A stretch of DNA of 10,190 bases from Clostridia bacterium (GTDB taxonomy: Bacteria > Bacillota_A > Clostridia > Christensenellales > Borkfalkiaceae). Made by a program: the position numbers and the translations under genes. Location: positions 11,822 to 22,011 of the forward strand of contig RYWC01000004.1 of NCBI GenBank assembly GCA_003979335.1. The letters run 5' to 3'. Positions 7,288 through 10,190 of this stretch are shown here, piece by piece (positions within the stretch are counted from its first letter, which is position 1; the number at the start of each line of letters is the position of its first letter). Below the pieces are notes generated by a model. That model did no database searches. It was not told where the DNA came from and saw only the letters and a program-made list of their open reading frames with translations.

Positions 7288-8478
7288 ATGTCTGAAAACG
7301 AAAACAGCGTAGTGGATTTTAATCAGTCAGAACAGCCTTTGCTTGAAGTAAACGATTTAAAACAGTATTTCGTTGTTGCAAGCACGCTTTTCGGTAGACC
7401 TACTAAATATCTTAAAGCAGTTGACGGAGTTTCGTTTAAACTTAAAAAAGGTAAAACTTTGGGTATAGTGGGCGAGTCCGGCTGCGGAAAAACGACCATG
7501 GGCAGAACTATTTTGCGCCTTTACGACGTTACGGGCGGAGAAATCAAGTTCAAGGGTCAAGAAGTTTCCAAAATCAAAAACAGGGAATTCAACAAACTGC
7601 GCCCCAATATGCAGATGATTTTCCAAGACCCTTATGCAAGCCTTTCTCCCAGACTTACAGTCGGTGAAATAATCGGCGAAGCGGTCAGGGAACATAAAAT
7701 TGTGCCCAAAAGCGAATTTCACGATTATATTTTAAGCGTAATGAAAATGTGCGGACTTCAACCGCATTATTATGAAAGATATCCGCATGAATTTTCCGGC
7801 GGACAGAGACAGAGAATTTGTATTGCCCGTGCGCTTGCGCTGAAACCCGATTTGGTCATTTGTGACGAACCTGTATCCGCGCTTGATGTGTCAATACAGG
7901 CGCAGATAATAAACATGCTTAAAGACCTGCAAAAGGAATTGGAGCTTACCTACGTCTTTATTTCTCACGATTTGTCCGTTGTAAAACATATTTCTGACGA
8001 AGTAGGTGTAATGTATCTCGGCAGTATGGTTGAATACGGCAGTAAAGAAGCAATATTCAACAATACTTTGCACCCTTATACTAAGGCTTTGTTTTCTGCT
8101 GTACCTGTGCCCAATCCGCACATTAAAATGAACAGAATAATTTTGAAAGGCGATATTCCTTCACCTGTTAATCCTCCTAAGGGTTGTAAATTCCATACGC
8201 GTTGCGAACATTGTATGGAAGTTTGCGAAAAGGTTAAACCTATTTACAAAGAGGTTGAAGAGGGGCACTTCTGCGCTTGTCATCTTTATAATACTCCCGA
8301 AGATAACGAGTGGTGCAAAGAGCAGATTAAAAAAGCCGAAGAGCTTGAAAGAATTACCGCGCTTGCAAAAGATTATATGAAAGTCTTTAAAAAGAAAGAC
8401 AACTCGGCTGAAAAAACGGTACAGAACACGGAAAATACTGTGGAACAAAAGGAGAATAATGGCGAAGAAGAAGCCTGA
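7288..8478 (+). CDS. oppF: Peptide ABC importer ATP-binding protein, OppF/DppF type
   Basis: This second cytoplasmic ATPase should form a heterodimer with OppD. The 396 residues contain Walker A GESGCGKT at 62-69, Q-loop FQDP (Gln113), 'YASLSPRLTVGEII' (OppF/DppF branch), signature FSGGQRQR at 169-176, Walker B 'LVICDEP' at 189-195, D-loop ALD at 198-200 and His227. 'LHPYTKALFSAVPVPNP' at 261-277 opens the C-terminal oligopeptide domain. Its cysteines Cys300, Cys306, Cys313 and Cys331 repeat the C-x5-C-x6-C...C pattern expected for an iron-sulfur cluster, with extra Cys309 and Cys329. After residue about 345 there is a charged Lys/Glu-rich tail of some 50 residues with no recognisable domain, ending GEEEA. 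The last 20 bases overlap the next gene in another frame. Both ATPases keep complete catalytic motifs, so both sites are predicted to be active. Confidence 0.94.
   Translation: MSENENSVVDFNQSEQPLLEVNDLKQYFVVASTLFGRPTKYLKAVDGVSFKLKKGKTLGIVGESGCGKTTMGRTILRLYDVTGGEIKFKGQEVSKIKNREFNKLRPNMQMIFQDPYASLSPRLTVGEIIGEAVREHKIVPKSEFHDYILSVMKMCGLQPHYYERYPHEFSGGQRQRICIARALALKPDLVICDEPVSALDVSIQAQIINMLKDLQKELELTYVFISHDLSVVKHISDEVGVMYLGSMVEYGSKEAIFNNTLHPYTKALFSAVPVPNPHIKMNRIILKGDIPSPVNPPKGCKFHTRCEHCMEVCEKVKPIYKEVEEGHFCACHLYNTPEDNEWCKEQIKKAEELERITALAKDYMKVFKKKDNSAEKTVQNTENTVEQKENNGEEEA
8447..8454 (+). promoter_or_regulatory. Ribosome binding site of the small membrane protein gene, inside oppF
   Basis: AAAAGGAG is located in the 3' end of oppF and ends 4 bases before the ATG at 8459. 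The spacing is short but usable. It selects the start that overlaps oppF by 20 bases and argues that the short frame is really translated. Confidence 0.75.
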
Positions 8479-8710
8479 CGAAGAACTCGATACAACAACG
8501 AGCTTTGCGGATATGAACGTGGAAGGATTCCGATGGTATAATCCGTCCGCAAAAAAAAATAAAAATATGAAAAAAGTAAAAACCAAGGTTACGGGCAAAG
8601 AGTACCGTGCAATGGTTTGGGGCGCGTTTAAAGCGATTGCTCCGTTTATCTTTATTTCAATCGTTGTTTTCAGTTTATTGATTTTGCTTGCTTATTTTTG
8701 GCTTAAATAA
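8459..8710 (+). CDS. Small single-pass membrane protein of unknown function, coupled to oppF
   Basis: I do not recognise this 83-residue protein. Residues 1-30 are polar and include the phrase 'NVEGFRWYNP' (20-29). Residues 32-50 are strongly basic and lysine-rich. Residues about 59-81 form one hydrophobic helix (APFIFISIVVFSLLILLAYF), and the chain ends WLK. By the positive-inside rule the N-terminus should be cytoplasmic. There is no signal peptide cleavage site and no catalytic motif. Evidence that the gene is real: its own ribosome binding site, a start overlapping the oppF stop by 20 bases (typical of coupled translation), a non-random composition with a clean transmembrane helix, and a stop codon just before the operon terminator. 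The context suggests a partner or stabiliser of the transporter, but this is inference. A run of nine A (8551-8559) within the gene could be prone to slippage or sequencing error. Confidence 0.8.
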   Translation: MAKKKPDEELDTTTSFADMNVEGFRWYNPSAKKNKNMKKVKTKVTGKEYRAMVWGAFKAIAPFIFISIVVFSLLILLAYFWLK

Positions 8711-8746
8711 AAAACACTCCGCAGCTTATTGATGCGGAGTGTTTTT
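8710..8746. terminator. Bidirectional intrinsic terminator between the opp operon and pyk
   Basis: The inverted repeat pairs AAAAACACTCCGCA (8710-8723) perfectly with TGCGGAGTGTTTTT (8733-8746), leaving a 9-base loop. The GC-rich stem core is followed by a T run on the plus strand and, because of the flanking A run, also on the minus strand. It starts at the last base of the small gene's stop codon and ends 3 bases before the stop codon of the convergent pyruvate kinase gene, so it can end transcription from both sides. Confidence 0.93.
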
Positions 8747-8749
8747 CTA

Positions 8750-10168
8750 TTAAACGGTTTCTACGTTTATCAGATTCGAATTGCCGCTTTTACCGTTGGG
8801 TGTTCCGCCGGTAAGAACGATTTTATCGCCTTTCTGAACCATACCCGAATCAAGAGCGGCGCGCTTTGCATAATGGAACAAAACGTCTACGGAATAAAAT
8901 TCTTCGCTCATTACGGGAACTACGCCCCAGCTCAGCGAAAGCTTTCTGTAAGCCTTTTCATCGGTAGTCATACCTATAATGTCAATCATAGGACGGAAGC
9001 GTGAAACTGTTCTTGCCGTGCCTCCTGTTCTGGTACATACAACTATAACTTTTGCGCCTATATCCTGTGCAAGCGTGCAAGCAGAGTGGGAAAGCGCTTC
9101 GGAAAGTTTGGTTATATGATAATCGCTTTCTTTAATATGCGCTATATAAGAAGTATTTGCTTCCGCCTGAGCGGCAATTTTAGACATTGCCTTTACTGCT
9201 TCTACGGGGTAAGCGCCTGCCGCGGTTTCCCCTGAAAGCATAATAGCGGAAGAACCGTCATAAACAGCGTTAGCTACGTCGGAAATTTCCGCACGGGTGG
9301 GACGGGGCTGTTTTATCATAGATTCGAGCATTTCAGTCGCAGTGATACTGCGTTTGCCGCATATTCTGCAAGCCTTTATAATTTGTTTCTGTATGCTCGG
9401 CAGTTCTTCAAAGGGCACTTCGACACCCAAATCGCCTCTTGCAACCATTATTCCGTCGCATACTTTTAAAATCGAGTCAAGGTTGTTTACGCCTGCGCGG
9501 CTTTCGATTTTAGCTATTATTTCGATTTCGCCGTCGGGTGAACCGCATTCTCTCAGCCAGTTTCTGATATCGATTACGTCCTGAGCCTTTGAAACGAACG
9601 AGGCTGCAACAAAATCTACGCCCTGTTCGACGCCGAATTTCAAATCGGCTTTGTCTTGTTCGGAAAGATAAACCATATTCAGTTCTTTGTCGGGGAAGAA
9701 CATGCTTTTTCTGTCTGAAAGCTCGCCGCCGACTACTGTTTTACAGATGACGTCAGGCTTTTCAACTTTTATAACTTCGAATATCATAAGTCCGTTGTTT
9801 AAAAGAATTTTATCGCCGGGGTTCATCTGTTCGCAAATTCCTTTAAAAGAAACAGATACGCGCTTTTTGTCGCCTATAATATCTTCGGTAGTAAAAGTAA
9901 AAATATCCCCGTCTTTAAGCTTGATTTTACCGCTTTCAAACGTTTTTATTCTGAATTCGGGACCCTTGGTATCAAGAAGTATGGCAAGCGGAACTTTTTT
10001 CTTTTCCCTCAGATTTTTGAGCATCGCAATTTTTTTTGCATGGTCTTGATGCACACCGTGAGAAAAATTGAGCCTTGCAACGTTCATTCCTGCGTCAATC
10101 AAATCGGAAATAACAGCTTCGTTGTCGCTTGCAGGTCCTAATGTGCATATAATTTTAGTTTTTTTCAT
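8750..10168 (-). CDS. pyk: Pyruvate kinase (short form, 472 residues)
   Basis: This cytoplasmic enzyme converts phosphoenolpyruvate and ADP to pyruvate and ATP, the last step of glycolysis. The N-terminus 'TKIICTLGPAS' and 'GMNVARLNFSHG' (27-38, with Arg32, Asn34 and Ser36) begins the barrel. 'LLDTKGPEFRI' (64-74) leads into the B domain. 'IIAKIESRAGV' (217-227) carries the catalytic Lys220 and metal-binding Glu222, and 'MVARGDLGVE' contains Asp246. 'ATEMLESM' has Thr278, and 'RPTRAEISDVANAVYDG' with 'MLSGETAAGAYP' (310-321) is canonical. The C-terminal domain ends near 'VLTGGTPNGKSGNSNLINV'; it lacks the PEP-utiliser-like extra domain found in Bacillus enzymes. Glu71 in KGPE suggests a potassium-dependent enzyme by analogy with muscle Glu117. 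The B domain reads NNG at 124-126 where most members have a DDG-like turn, and 'FFPDKELNMVYLSEQDK' is a divergent version of the usual 'PGV..DLP.L' stretch. It is convergent with the transporter operon. Confidence 0.97.
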   Translation of the reverse strand: MKKTKIICTLGPASDNEAVISDLIDAGMNVARLNFSHGVHQDHAKKIAMLKNLREKKKVPLAILLDTKGPEFRIKTFESGKIKLKDGDIFTFTTEDIIGDKKRVSVSFKGICEQMNPGDKILLNNGLMIFEVIKVEKPDVICKTVVGGELSDRKSMFFPDKELNMVYLSEQDKADLKFGVEQGVDFVAASFVSKAQDVIDIRNWLRECGSPDGEIEIIAKIESRAGVNNLDSILKVCDGIMVARGDLGVEVPFEELPSIQKQIIKACRICGKRSITATEMLESMIKQPRPTRAEISDVANAVYDGSSAIMLSGETAAGAYPVEAVKAMSKIAAQAEANTSYIAHIKESDYHITKLSEALSHSACTLAQDIGAKVIVVCTRTGGTARTVSRFRPMIDIIGMTTDEKAYRKLSLSWGVVPVMSEEFYSVDVLFHYAKRAALDSGMVQKGDKIVLTGGTPNGKSGNSNLINVETV

Positions 10169-10175
10169 TGTTAAG

Positions 10176-10182
10176 TCACCTC
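10176..10182 (-). promoter_or_regulatory. Ribosome binding site of pyk
   Basis: Read on the minus strand, GAGGTGA lies 7 bases before the ATG whose first base is 10168. It fixes the pyruvate kinase start. Only 8 bases remain before the window edge, so the promoter and upstream neighbour are not visible. Confidence 0.82.
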
Positions 10183-10190
10183 AGTAAATG

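Noticed and set aside
8161..8598. Minus-strand 145-codon frame spanning oppF and the small gene, rich in Phe/Leu
   Set aside because: Its hydrophobic look comes from reading Lys/Glu codons backwards. It has no ribosome binding site and conflicts with two supported genes.
8729..9004. Plus-strand 91-codon frame beginning in the terminator and running antisense to pyk
   Set aside because: Its start is inside the hairpin and the rest is the shadow of the conserved C-terminal domain of pyruvate kinase.

Overview
The window comes from a moderately low-GC bacterium, most likely an uncultured Clostridia member of the Bacillota. The grounds are AGGAGG-type ribosome binding sites, Gram-positive-style lipoproteins, an InlB/GLUG-type surface protein and a PTS-less, short-form pyruvate kinase. 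A Christensenellales-like gut lineage would fit the enlarged transporter subunits, but this is inference only. The DNA is almost entirely coding: seven genes run rightward and one runs leftward.

Layout: (1) Positions 1-1251 hold the 3' part of a gene for a repeat-containing surface protein, cut by the left edge of the window. The first visible residues look like the end of a lipoprotein signal peptide. (2) Positions 1272-8478 hold a complete ABC importer operon of the oligopeptide/dipeptide (peptide/nickel/opine) type, in canonical order: a large substrate-binding lipoprotein (OppA-like), two permeases (OppB, OppC) and two ATPases (OppD, OppF). Gaps are 27 bp or less. (3) Positions 8459-8710 encode a small single-pass membrane protein of unknown function whose start overlaps the end of oppF. 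(4) A strong symmetrical hairpin at 8710-8746 ends the operon and also serves the convergent gene. (5) Positions 8750-10168, minus strand, encode pyruvate kinase, with its ribosome binding site at the right edge. No intergenic stretch exceeds about 45 bp, and there are no tRNA or rRNA genes, CRISPR arrays or mobile elements.

How the genes work together: the lipoprotein captures peptides (or another family-5 ligand) outside the cell, OppBC form the channel, and the OppDF heterodimer drives uptake with ATP. The upstream surface protein and the downstream 83-residue membrane protein are probably co-transcribed, which makes them candidate accessory parts. Pyruvate kinase is an unrelated housekeeping neighbour that shares only the terminator.

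I see no strong evidence for a wholly new system. The points most worth following are the unknown membrane protein translationally coupled to oppF, the lineage-type insertions and tails in OppA, OppC, OppD and OppF, and an extra cysteine present at the same place in the predicted iron-sulfur domains of both ATPases.
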